Of a DNA stretch of 64,000 bases, positions 20,028 through 29,744 are shown piece after piece. The notes beneath the pieces were generated by a model. That model was not told the origin of the DNA. It searched no databases and worked only from the letters and a program-made list of their open reading frames with translations. Source of the stretch: Ophioceras dolichostomum (Eukaryota > Ascomycota > Sordariomycetes > Magnaporthales > Ophioceraceae); the NCBI GenBank assembly GCA_003049485.1, contig PYST01000012.1:66682-130681 (forward strand). The letters are read 5' to 3'. The position numbers and the translations under genes were made by a program. The stretch's first letter is position 1. Each line of letters opens with the position of its first letter.

Positions 20028-20997
20028 TGACAAGACGATATCGGGCGTCCACGGATATGACGCGTCGATTTCATTGTCTGGAACTGCCTGACTGTGGAGG
20101 TTGCCGTCCAGTTTGTTTGCACCACTAAGTGGTGAACACGCCGCTTACCCGACCCTTCCAGTAAAACAGCCGTTGCAAGGCGTGCTTTGGAGTTTTTCTT
20201 CTATTGCCACATACCTGGTGTAACAGGCGTTCCGGTACCGGTCACTTGACCAGGTCGGCGCGTCCGTTTACTGATGTATGTCCCTACCTGCCTAGGGGCC
20301 TCATCGATGCATCGGAGGCCATTCAGTGGACGGTTCCGGCGTGGTGACCTCTCTGGCGGGGCTGAGCATGCATGCTGAAAGGTGAGGCGGTCCAGTTGGT
20401 GGGTCATCCCTGTTGGCGTTTGTCACCGACCCTACAATCTGGAAGGCAGGGGTCCCGGGTACCCCAAGCGCCAATCGCCGCCTGTTCGGTACCTTGTGGT
20501 GCCCATTCATCAGCTGTAGGTAGGCAACAACGACGACGTTGTTTAAACCTAACACCGTTCGTTAAATCCACTGCATTCGGTCATTATACCTGTTGTTAGC
20601 TGCGCACCAAACTCTGGCATGTGTGATAAAGCTGTTGTAGAATATTCACCAAATATAAAAAAGCTCCTTTTTGGCGTTCAAGCGTTCATTCTTTGATCCG
20701 AGGCTCCCGATCGACTCGAAACAAGGGACCGAGAGTGTCTCAGCCTTCGTTCAGCCTTATGTACCTCCGTCACTCCTTTCCTGCCTCAAAGCAACAGTCG
20801 CCACGCAACCACCACACGGCACGGCTCCGTCAGCCTTTCTTTCCCGAACTTTCCAACGCCCCATCCATCGACTCGAACACCCTTAAATCGAACGAATCCC
20901 CTTCCCAATAATAAAGCCAACCGAATGCCCCTCACCATGGCATGCTGTCCTTAACGCACGTACACATTTCGTATCGAACAACGTCGAAACCCACACG
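20028..20997. promoter_or_regulatory. Upstream region of the DUF3684/HSP90-like gene
   Basis: No independent gene is seen. An A/T-rich TATA-like stretch (AAATATAAAAAAG, about 20650–20662) lies about 340 bp before the ATG at 20998. It is followed by C/T-rich leader sequence that contains at least one short upstream reading frame (listed separately). Confidence 0.45.
20925..20954 (+). other. Short upstream ORF in the leader of the DUF3684 gene
   Basis: ATG at 20925 opens a nine-codon frame (MPLTMACCP) that stops at 20952–20954, 43 nt before the main ATG. If the leader begins near the TATA-like stretch at about 20650, this uORF would be in the mRNA and could dampen translation. The transcription start is not known from sequence. 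Confidence 0.35.
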
Positions 20998-23900
20998 ATG
21001 GATTTGTCCAAGCTGCGGGATGCAGCGTTGAAACATGGAGAGGACGAGGAGGCTGTCACAGTCGACACTCGCGCCTTGATAGACAAGGTCCTGGCCAGAT
21101 ACTCGGGCGAGTGGACCACTCTGCGCGAGCTCATCCAGAACGCGGCGGACGCCCAGGCCACGACAGTCAAGATAAAATGGGAAACGTATCCCTCGACCAC
21201 GGTGCCCCAACCGGCGACGACGGACCGATCGGAGCTTCTCAAGCACGTCATCACAAACCACACCCTCAGGAGGCTACTGGTGCAGAACAACGGCCAGCCC
21301 TTCACCAAGACAGACTGGAGCCGGCTCAAGAGGATCGCGGAGGGCAACCCTGACGAGACAAAGATCGGGGCGTTCGGTGTCGGTTTCTACAGCGTCTTTG
21401 CCGACTGCGAGGAACCCTTCGTCAGCTCCGGAAATGAGGCCATGGCATTCTACTGGAAGGGCAACGCCCTGTTCACCCGCAAACTTATGCTGCCAGAGGG
21501 CCAAGGCGGACCCGACACCACCTTCATGCTGGACTACAGGAATTCGACCACAGCCTTGCCGAACCTCCTCTCCATCGGCCAGTTCCTAGCCGCGAGTCTT
21601 ACCTTCGTCGCCCTGCAGAGCATCGAGTTCTGGATCGACGACTACATGATCCTGGGACTGAAGAAGAAGACGTCCCCCAGCGAGAACGTGCCGCTCCCTC
21701 GGGACCTCGACACCAGCACCAAAGAGGGGCACATGCGGCTAACCAGCGTCGAGCGGGTAAGCACCCAGATCGACGCCACGGTCATGCATGCCATCGGCTG
21801 GAAGCCCAAGCCGTCAAGCCTGACTGCCAAGTTGACAGAGACTTATGGTCTCACTCAAATCGAGCCCTCGTCTCTCAAGAGCTTCTTCAGCCGGTTCACC
21901 TCGTCCGGATCATCCTCGTCCAGTCACCGCGTGAAGCAGGCTAAGGAGGAGAAGGAATCCTCCGCCGACTCCGGGCCGACCCTGGATTTGACGTCGACTT
22001 CGACCTCCAGCATCTTCCTCAGAACCTCAACTGCCGTCGTCACGACCCGCATCCCGACCAGCTCCGCATCAGAGCTAGAGCGTGCCACGAAGAAGCCGCC
22101 ACCCAAGACCACAAAGTTGTCAATCCTGACCTCATCGTACGATGAGACTATGGCGTCGCAAAGCTCCGTGGAGGCATCCTCGCGCTCGGCCGCCGACGTC
22201 TTTGCCTCGGTGCTTCCTAGCAAAAAGCCGGGAGGGAGGATATTTATCGGGTTTCCAACCACACAGACCACGGGCGGCGGAATGCACATCTCTGCTCCGT
22301 CCGTGATCCCAACGGTCGAGCGTGAGGCCATCGACCTGAACGCGCGCTGCGTGTGCACCTGGAACATCGAGATGCTAAGAGTCGCGGGTATAATGTCCCG
22401 ACTCGCATTCTCGCTCGAAATGTCCGACCTGCAGGCCAAGATGCTGCAGGCGGTGACCGGTGCCGGCAGATCTAGCATCTCCCCAGCGGACATCGAGAAG
22501 TTCGCCCCCGAGGCACTGCACATCCTCAACACCTACACCTTCAAGGATACCACTCCCAGCAACCTTGTGGGTGGTATCATCGAGGACTCCTTCTGGACCG
22601 CTTTCAAGAGGGCTTCGATCGAGATCTACTCCAGCCGCGGTGTCCTGCCTTCCTCGAAAGTGCGGCGGGGCTCAGACGAGCTGGCCAAATTCGTCGACGG
22701 GATCCCGATCATCATAGAGCAGATGGAAGACTCGCCGTTTGTGCGCAAGCTCGAAGGATTCGGCCTGATCGTTCCCATCACATCGGAAGACATCCGGAAA
22801 GAGCTGGGGGAGAAAGCTCTGAACAAGGACCAGCTCATAAACTTCCTTACCTGGGCTAGCAAGACTGCTGATGCTGGCCAGCTGAACAACAGTAGCCGGC
22901 GGGGCCTGCTGGATGTTGCCATCGCGACGGTGAGCGACAGTGGCAGCGACAATCAGGGCGAGATCATCGCTTTGAGCACCATCAAAAACTACCTGGGCAC
23001 GGGCAAGATACCGGCCAACATGCCTGTGCCACCGACAACCTTGCCCTATTCCATCACTGCCAGCATCCCCCAAAACCATCTTCAGGCACTAGGCTGGGAA
23101 CCGCTCGAGATCGTGCCCTGGCTGGGGTTCCTCATCAGCAGCGCGGCCAGCCTCGGTGAAGAGCAGAACCTGACCACATCGTCCAAGTTCGCCGGCCAAG
23201 TCCTTCTGGTGCTGTCAAAGAACTGGGACAACATGAACCAAACCTCCAAGAATCAGGTTGTTGCTACCTTGAAGGACGTCACTGTCATGCCGACCAAGTT
23301 AGGGATGAAGAAGCCGGCAGAAGCCTTCTTCCCGACGGTGAAGCTATTCGACGACCTCCCAATCATTCAGGGCTGTCAGAACGTCAAGGAGAGGTTCCTT
23401 GTGGCTATGGGTGTGCGGAAGACCCTGGATCTCGAGACCATCTTCACGCGCCTCCTCACACCCCAGAAGGAGGGTACCGTTAGGTGGAGTCACATGGAGC
23501 TGATCAAGTACCTGGCGTCGGTCAGGGATGATATCCCTCCGGAAGATATGAAAAGGCTAAGAGAGTCGCGTATTTGCCCGGCCGAAGCGGGGCCCGCAGG
23601 TCTGGAGCCCACCAAGGGCACGACGCAGCTTTACAAGGTCTCGGAGCTCTATGAGCCGAATTCGCATCTCCGAGCTCTTCGCCTTCCCCTTCTCCAGTGG
23701 CCCGGTCCGCCCGGCAGCTTCAGGCTGGCCAGCCACGAGGGACGGTTTCTCTCCAGCCTTGGTCTCAGGCCGTACCCGACGGTGCCCGAGCTTGTCGACA
23801 TGATGGCCTCACAGGATCAGCCTCTCAGGACCAACGCGATGTCTTACTTCATCGCTAATCACCATATAAATAACTACGCTCATTTCAATATCGGGTCCAC

Positions 23901-26591
23901 CCAGAAGGCGATCCTGCCGCTGCAGGGGGCCGAGAAGGAACTCGTGGCGCCATCGGCTTGCTACACCGACGATGGTGCTGCCGTCCTGGGGTTCAACGTG
24001 CTGGCGGAAGGTCTGCAGATCCACGCGAGCAAGTTCGGGGTTGCAAGGGATCCGCCTATGGTCGAGTGCGTCAACCGACTGATCGCGAACCCACCTCAGA
24101 CTCACAAGAGGGCGTCAGAGCTTTTTCTGTACTTTGCCACACGTCTAGGGGACCTCGTGGAGAGTAACTTGGCGAGACTCCGGGATACGGCTTTCGTGCC
24201 CGTCACCAGGACCACCCGGGCTGGATCAAAGGAGACTGCCACCTCAGTCGTCCTTGTCAAGCCTCAGAACTGCTACTTGGGCACCTCATCCACGTACAAC
24301 GACATCTTTGACTTCGTCGACTTCGGACTGAACGCGAACGCGTTCCTTTTCAAGTGCGGTGCAAAGAGCGAACCGACAAAGGTGGAGATCGCTCGTATGG
24401 CGTGCAACGAGCCCGCACGTCTGCTCGGCATCCTGCAGAGCCCTGAGAAGTACCTGAACCTGCTCCGGTCGCTGGCCGACGCTGTGGACACGCTCAAGAG
24501 GGACCGGGAGCTCTTCGCCAAGATGAGGACGTCGCCGTTTCTGCTTGGATCCAAGGAGATATCTTCGGGTCAGGACGGCGACGCTCGTGCCGATGACGAT
24601 GACGATGCGCCCATCAAGCAGTACCAGCTCGCGACACCATCGCAAATCGTGATCCTGGACGACTACATCAGCTATCGCTTATTCAAGAAGTCGCTGGTGG
24701 TGGCGCCCGAGGAGGACCTGCTTGAGGGCTTCTACATGAAGCTGGGATCGCGTCTGCTCGGGGACCTCGTGCAGGAAGACCTGAGGGTCGGCCCGCTCAC
24801 CCCCAAGCAGGACGGCGCGCAGCGGTTGCGCAAGCACGTGCTGGAGCGGTCCAAGCTCTTCCTCTATGAATACTCCAAGAACAGCACCATCGCCATCAAG
24901 CACGATATCAAGTGGCTGGAGAAGAACCTCCAAGTGGAGTCTGTGCGCGCGGTGGCCCTTCGCCGGTCGCTGCGGGGCCGCCCGGGGTTCACGCACACGG
25001 AACAGAGGTCAGCCTCTAGCGTCCAGAACGGCCGCAGCTTCGTGCTCTACGTCTCGGCCGAGGGCCCGCCGGACATGTACCAGGTCGGACAAGCCCTGTG
25101 TCAGCAGCTGCTCGAGCGCCCGAACCCCCAGGCGTACGGCTTCTTCGAGCCGTTCCTCAAGCTCGACCTCCTGCAGCTGCGCGCCCGCGGCTACAACGTC
25201 GACCGCATCCTCCGGGCCAAGGCCGCCGAGGCGCGCATCGCCGAGGAGGAGCGGCGCAAGGCGCAGGAGGAGGAGCAGCGCCGGATCAAGGAGCTGGAGC
25301 AGGAGTGGGGACGTCAGGGTGCTGTTGCCGCCGCGGCCAGGCAGGAGCGGAGCCGTACGCCGGATCCGATAATGCCGGGATCGTTCGGCAACGACTCGCC
25401 CCCTTCTCCCGATCCGCCCCAGCCCAATCTTCTGCCACCCGCTAAGAGCAAGGGTCTCTTCTCCAACTTGACACGGCGGCTGGGCTTCGATAGAGACGGG
25501 GAGAGCAGCCGTCATCTTCACGACTTCCTGCACCCGGAGCAGCAGCATCTCCAGAACGGCGTCGGCTCGCCAGCCGCCATCGGCGACGGTTCCGACCAGC
25601 AGCAGCAGGAGAAGCAGAGGATGGACGACGGCCGCGTCACCTCCCCCGCGGTCGTGCAGCAGAACCTCCTCAACGCCATCAACTCGACGCGCGCGCACGA
25701 CTCGTCCACGCTCTTCTCGCCGCCCAAGACCACTGAGGTGAAGGAGCAGGCGACGTACTGCGACAGCAACGCCGAGCAAGACCTCTGCTTCGCGGCAGAG
25801 GCTCCACGTGGCATGCGAGTCTTCATCGCGAAGAACATGACTGCTGAACAAACACAAGGCGAAAGCTCTGGCTCCGGCTCCGGCTCCGGCTCCGGATCCG
25901 CCGCGGCGGCGGCGGCAGCAGCCGGCAAGTTCCTGGCGGTGCACGGCCGAGACATCGCGGCGTTCGAGACGCTGCTGCGCGACGTGGCGGGCGTGTACGG
26001 GCTGAGCCCGTCGGCGATGCACATTTTTTACGACGAGGCGGGGGGCACAATCGCGTTCAACATCAAGGGGAGCGTGTTCTGCAACCTGAGGTTCTTCGTG
26101 CAGCTGCATGCTTCGCGGATGGCTACCGGCGCGTCGCGCGTCGAGGCTACGACGTGGTGGTGGGTTGTCGTTGCGCATGAGCTGGCGCATAATTTGGTGC
26201 AGGTGCATAATTCTGACCATAGTTACTATACGTAAGTTTTCTTGGCCGTCCCCTTTCTTTCCGCGCTCGTTCGAAAGACAACCGATGGCCTACCTACCTA
26301 CATAGAGTCGGTAAGATAGGTGAGGTGGTGGACTCCTTGCTGACCAGGCAACTTCTATACCCACCTACCCACAGCGAATCGTTTATCCAGCAGTTCATGG
26401 GCAAGCTGATGGCCAAGGCTGCCACGTTGGCGCCCAACGGAGGAGGAGCAGGCCCGTCCACTCCGACGCTGCAGGCACCGCTTCAGCCGGCGCCGGCGGC
26501 CTCAACGGGCGGCGTGTTGCCACGACAGGAGACGCTGCCGCCTCCGTATAGTCGGCAGGCGCCGCCCAGTTCTCGGCATCTGCTCGACTGA
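20998..26591 (+). CDS. Large HSP90-like ATPase protein (DUF3684 family) with C-terminal HExxH motif
   Basis: Exons 20998–26231 and 26375–26591 encode 1816 residues; the 143-bp intron (GTAAGT…CACAG) rejoins AC|C. The N-terminus carries a GHKL (HSP90/histidine-kinase) nucleotide fold of the sacsin type: LRELIQNAADA at 43–53 (Asn box) and KIGAFGVGFYSVF at 122–134 (glycine lid). The long middle matches the fungal DUF3684 family of unknown function. A charged coiled coil (about 1408–1442) and a Ser/Gly/Ala run (about 1621–1643) follow. Near the end is VVVAHELAHNLVQVHNSDH, with H1727, E1728, H1731 and H1737 spaced as HExxHxxxxxH, the zinc-site spacing of metzincin-like proteases. The exon after the intron adds a Pro-rich tail. 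An HSP90-like chaperone or ATPase role is inferred. No partner is known. Confidence 0.85.
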
Positions 26592-27582
26592 GGAATATTT
26601 CCACTGTAGTTTTCCTTTTCTAGTAGATGACAACAGCCTTGTCTGTATTATGGTATCCGTTCTCCCTCTTTAGTCTTCATTTCCGTTACTTTTCTTTGGT
26701 TTTTCTTGCTCGAAGATTAGATTTACCTTGGCTTTTTGTAGTTCTTCCTTCTATTCCTATCGCCAAGGACCTTTAGTACAGCCACGTTTTCTTAGGCTTT
26801 CGGCGCTTTTTCTTTGTCTAGTCTTCTTTCCCCTCGTCTACGTAGCTGCTTCTCCTGTCTTTGTCTTTCCTCTCCATGGTTTCCATTCTTTTGTTAGAAT
26901 AGATCCAAGACTCCTGCGCATCCTGGATATGGATGGATGGCTCACAGCATTTGCGGACTGGCGGCGGACAAGCGACCGGTCGGGCTCTCCGGGATCTTTT
27001 GAAGCATGAAGACCCGTGTTTGTCTAGAATGGGTTTCCCTTATGGATCATTTATATCTGCTTCTGCGTCTCAGCTGTGATCTAAGCCGTCGTGGTTTGTC
27101 TCTATCAGGCAAGGCTGTCGAGGCACAATTCTCTCTGCCACGCCGGTGACCGCCTAGAGTCGTTGAGGCATCACATCCCCCTCTCAGTATTTTCGGCAGG
27201 CTTGGAATACATCCAGGTAAGTCCGAAAATGGGTGTCCTCAGCCAGAAAGTCTCTGACCTGTCGAATACCAGATCTCCAACGAAGTGGCTTCCTCTAGCT
27301 TGACCCGGTTCCAGGGTCAGCATGGATTGGTCCAACCGACATCTGAAGCCTTCGCCGCAAGGGGTACTGAGTCAAAAGATCTAAAGAGATGCTTGCTGAG
27401 GGGAAGCCAGGCAAGAGAAATATATGCACTCGGCGTTGCTCAAAGGTAGCGTCCCGGCCGGCCTGTTCGAATCAGAGGGGGATTAAAGGGGTCTGTCTGA
27501 TTTTATGACGTCACTTGTACCCATTGCACCTACCCGTCCGCGTCCGCAATTCACCGCACGTACCGGCAGCAGTAAATGAGGA
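26592..27582. other. 3' flank of the DUF3684 gene, no gene recognised
   Basis: Starts with a strongly T-rich stretch (about 26610–26900), likely 3' UTR and terminator. The remainder has no frame, repeat or RNA that I can support. Confidence 0.45.
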
Positions 27583-27588
27583 TATAAA
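27583..27588 (+). promoter_or_regulatory. TATA box upstream of the candidate Pol III RNA
   Basis: TATAAA at 27583–27588, about 30 bp before the start of the structured RNA region (about 27612). In fungi, external TATA boxes commonly accompany Pol III genes such as U6 and many tRNAs, so the placement fits. Confidence 0.45.
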
Positions 27589-27641
27589 CAGAGTGGACAG
27601 CTCCTTCCTTCAACATAGACGGTGGCCCCGATTAGGCCGAA

Positions 27642-27654
27642 TGGCCTAGTTAGG
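27642..27654 (+). promoter_or_regulatory. A-box-like internal Pol III promoter element
   Basis: TGGCCTAGTTAGG agrees with the A-box consensus TRGYNNARNNGG, allowing the variable D-loop base. It lies within the candidate RNA, 59 nt before the B-box. Confidence 0.5.
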
Positions 27655-27700
27655 GAAAGACGTCACCACCGTCGGCTCCCGCTCGAGCGGGAGTTCGCGA

Positions 27701-27709
27701 GTTCGAACC
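27701..27709 (+). promoter_or_regulatory. B-box-like internal Pol III promoter element
   Basis: GTTCGAACC matches the B-box core GWTCRANNC exactly. It sits in the loop of the TTCGCG/CGCGAA stem of the candidate RNA. Confidence 0.5.
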
Positions 27710-27772
27710 GGCCGCGAAGCAAAAACCACCTACCTTCTCCCCGGTGGACGGGGACTGAGCTGGGCGGTGGTC

Positions 27773-27777
27773 TTTTT
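27773..27777 (+). terminator. Pol III-type T-tract terminator
   Basis: Five T residues follow directly after the ACCACC/GGTGGT stem, with a longer T run about ten bases on as a possible backup. Runs of four or more T on the coding strand stop RNA polymerase III. Confidence 0.5.
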
Positions 27778-27792
27778 GATTATAATTTTTTT

Positions 27793-28446
27793 ATCAATTG
27801 CCTCCTCGTTTAGACTGCGCACGCATTGATCCATGTATGTATGGGAAGACTGACATAGTGTTTTTTTATTGATATTTTGCTGCTATATGCCAAGATCCTT
27901 GACCGAAAGGCGGTAGACAGACACGCGAGAAAAAGAAAAAAAAAAAGAAGTTCGGCGAACAGGATAGAAAATGGAGGCAAAAAAAGGAAAGGGGAGAGAG
28001 AGGTCCTTAGAAAGTACGAGCGTCGAGCAGGAAGGAAGATGGTAATAAGAGTTCAGACACCTGTATGTACCTAAATAACAGTGACAACCGCCCTCTCCCA
28101 GTTTGAAGGCCACGCCACCAGATCTCCAACAGTAAGATCCCTTACGCAGCCGGACAGAATTGTGAATCCAAATCGGTACCACGAGAGCCGAGATTCAAGC
28201 AAGTCCAAGAAGATCGAAACGGTGACATTAACTGCCACTAGAAAATATTACCTAGGACGCCTCGATAAGTACATGTTCCTTCTTTTCACAATTTTGATTG
28301 CCTGCTACTAATTCCCATATCCGTACTATCCATAATCGCCAAGAGTTGGAAAATGAAGAAGGCGAGAGAGTGAGAGAGAGGTAGGGAAAATAGCCTCCGG
28401 GCCTGAGCCGAATGCATGCTCTGCCCATCAGCCAGCCATGTCGCCA
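27793..28446. other. Intergenic region after the candidate RNA
   Basis: AT- and purine-rich (an A-rich stretch at about 27927–28010), with no recognisable gene. It ends at the stop codon of the minus-strand methyltransferase. Confidence 0.45.
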
Positions 28447-29567
28447 TTACTTCTTCGACGCCGCAACAAGTAAGAAGCGCGGGCACACCCCTTCAGGCCA
28501 GTCTGGATGCTTGCGGGTGGCGGCATCCTCCTTGTCTGCCAGGTTAGCAGAAGACGACGATGCGTTTTCTCCTCCCCACTCGTCGTATAGCTGGTCCCCG
28601 AACCCCATCTGCCGGAGCAGCTGCGAGTAGGTGGCGATGGTGCGGTGCTGCTTGCGGACGCCGTCGACGAGCCAGGTCACGGTGCGCTCGCCCTCGGCGA
28701 AGTAGTTGGCTACCGGCCAGTAGTGGTGGTGGTGGCCGCCTTGAGCGGCTGGGAGGACTTCGGCTTGGGGGGCTTGGTCGTCGTGTGAGGTGCCGCTGTC
28801 CACCTCCTCTAGAGATGAGGAGTAGGTCCGGAAGCCGGGCTTGACGGGGGAGGTGAATATTGGGTGCTGAGGAAAAACTCGCGGGTTAGCGGAGTGAAGG
28901 GGGACATCGGGGGGACGGAGGTAGAAAAGATGAAGGGGCCACATGGAGATGAACGAGGGTGGGGTATCGTTACCTCAATGGAGAAGACCAGAACGCCTCC
29001 GGGAGCAAGAGCTGCATGGACTCGCTTCAGAAGAGTTGAGATGTTGTTCACGTAGCTGCATTGAAGATGGAAGATGCGAAGCAATATTAGCCATAGGCCA
29101 GTGGTGGTAAGACAAATGCGGTGGTATTGGAACATCAATCCTCATGGAGCATGGGGCGGTACGTACTGAAAGGCCAGGCCACTGAAGACGAGATCGTAAT
29201 TCTCTCTGCCCAGCTGCACATTCTCCAAGTCCATCTGACAGAAAGTCAACTTCTCAGAAACGGCGGCTTTCTCTCCCTTGTCAAGGCTATCGATCATGTC
29301 CTTTGCGCGAGCCAGCATGTTCGTCGAGATGTCGCAGCCGTGCACGACGGCGGAACCCTGCCGGGCTGCGAACAGGGAGAACCAGCCGTCGCCGCAGCCC
29401 AGGTCGAGGACGCGCAGGCCGGCCAGGGACGGCGGTAGCATGGACCGCAGCCGCACCCACTCAGAAGCACCGTCGATGCCCTTGATCATGCGAGGGTACT
29501 GGCTGTACTTGGCGAAGAACTCGGTCGTGTCGTAGACGTTCTGGGTAGTGGTTGCGTGGGGAGCCAT
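28447..29567 (-). CDS. SAM-dependent class I methyltransferase
   Basis: Minus-strand exons 29567–29167, 29055–28974 and 28866–28447 give 300 residues. Introns of 111 bp (CA|GTACGT…TGCAG|C) and 107 bp (GAG|GTAACG…CTCAG|CAC) rebuild FSGLAFHYVNNISTLLKRV and VLVFSIEHPIFTSP, both typical of methyltransf_11 proteins. Motif I is VLDLGCGDGWFSLFAA (53–68), with the acidic ribose-binding residue at about D79 in VVHGCDIS. PGGVLVFSIEHP ends the Rossmann sheet. A His-rich HHHHYWPVANYF stretch and RTIATYSQLLRQMGF follow in the substrate-binding cap. There is no targeting signal. The methyl acceptor cannot be told from sequence; relatives include bacterial and fungal small-molecule methyltransferases. A TATA box lies about 170 bp upstream. 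Confidence 0.85.
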
Positions 29568-29738
29568 GACTGATGGGAATTAAGGGGGTTTGGGTGGGGA
29601 GGACTATGTGGAGGACTGGGGAAGGGAAACGCCGTTAAGGGTGTGCTTTAGCTCGAAGACAGGAGGGAGAGAAGAGATCACGTTGAGAGATGAGGAGGAG
29701 GTCAACAAGGGGTCTCGGAGGGTAGAGTATTCGACGGC

Positions 29739-29744
29739 TTTATA
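29739..29744 (-). promoter_or_regulatory. TATA box of the methyltransferase gene (candidate)
   Basis: TTTATA on the plus strand reads TATAAA on the minus strand (context GCTATAAAGCC), about 170 bp before the methyltransferase ATG. Distance and orientation are reasonable for a core promoter. Confidence 0.35.

Larger units (their letters stand above)
27612..27777 (+). ncRNA. Candidate structured RNA polymerase III transcript
   Basis: This roughly 166-nt interval has an external TATA box at 27583, an A-box TGGCCTAGTTAGG (27642–27654) and a B-box GTTCGAACC (27701–27709), both fitting Pol III consensus. It ends in a T5 tract (27773–27777), with a second T run at about 27786. It is packed with perfect stems: GACGGTGG/CCACCGTC (27618–27625 with 27666–27673) enclosing TAGGCC-GAAT-GGCCTA (27633–27648); CTCCCGC-TCGA-GCGGGAG (27676–27693); TTCGCG/CGCGAA (27694–27699 with 27713–27718) around the B-box; and ACCACC/GGTGGT (27725–27730 with 27766–27771) before the T tract. 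It does not fold as a tRNA. I do not recognise it as SRP, RNase P/MRP or U6 RNA. The exact ends are inferred. Confidence 0.55.

Noticed and set aside
25009..26220. 403-codon open frame opposite the DUF3684 gene
   Set aside because: Antisense shadow with low-complexity Arg/Leu composition; no domain recognised.
27635..27720. A type II tRNA at the A-box/B-box pair
   Set aside because: A- and B-box spacing fits, but the 7-nt acceptor candidates do not pair, the T-arm flanks do not form a stem, and the would-be anticodon loop lacks U33. Treated as a non-tRNA Pol III candidate.
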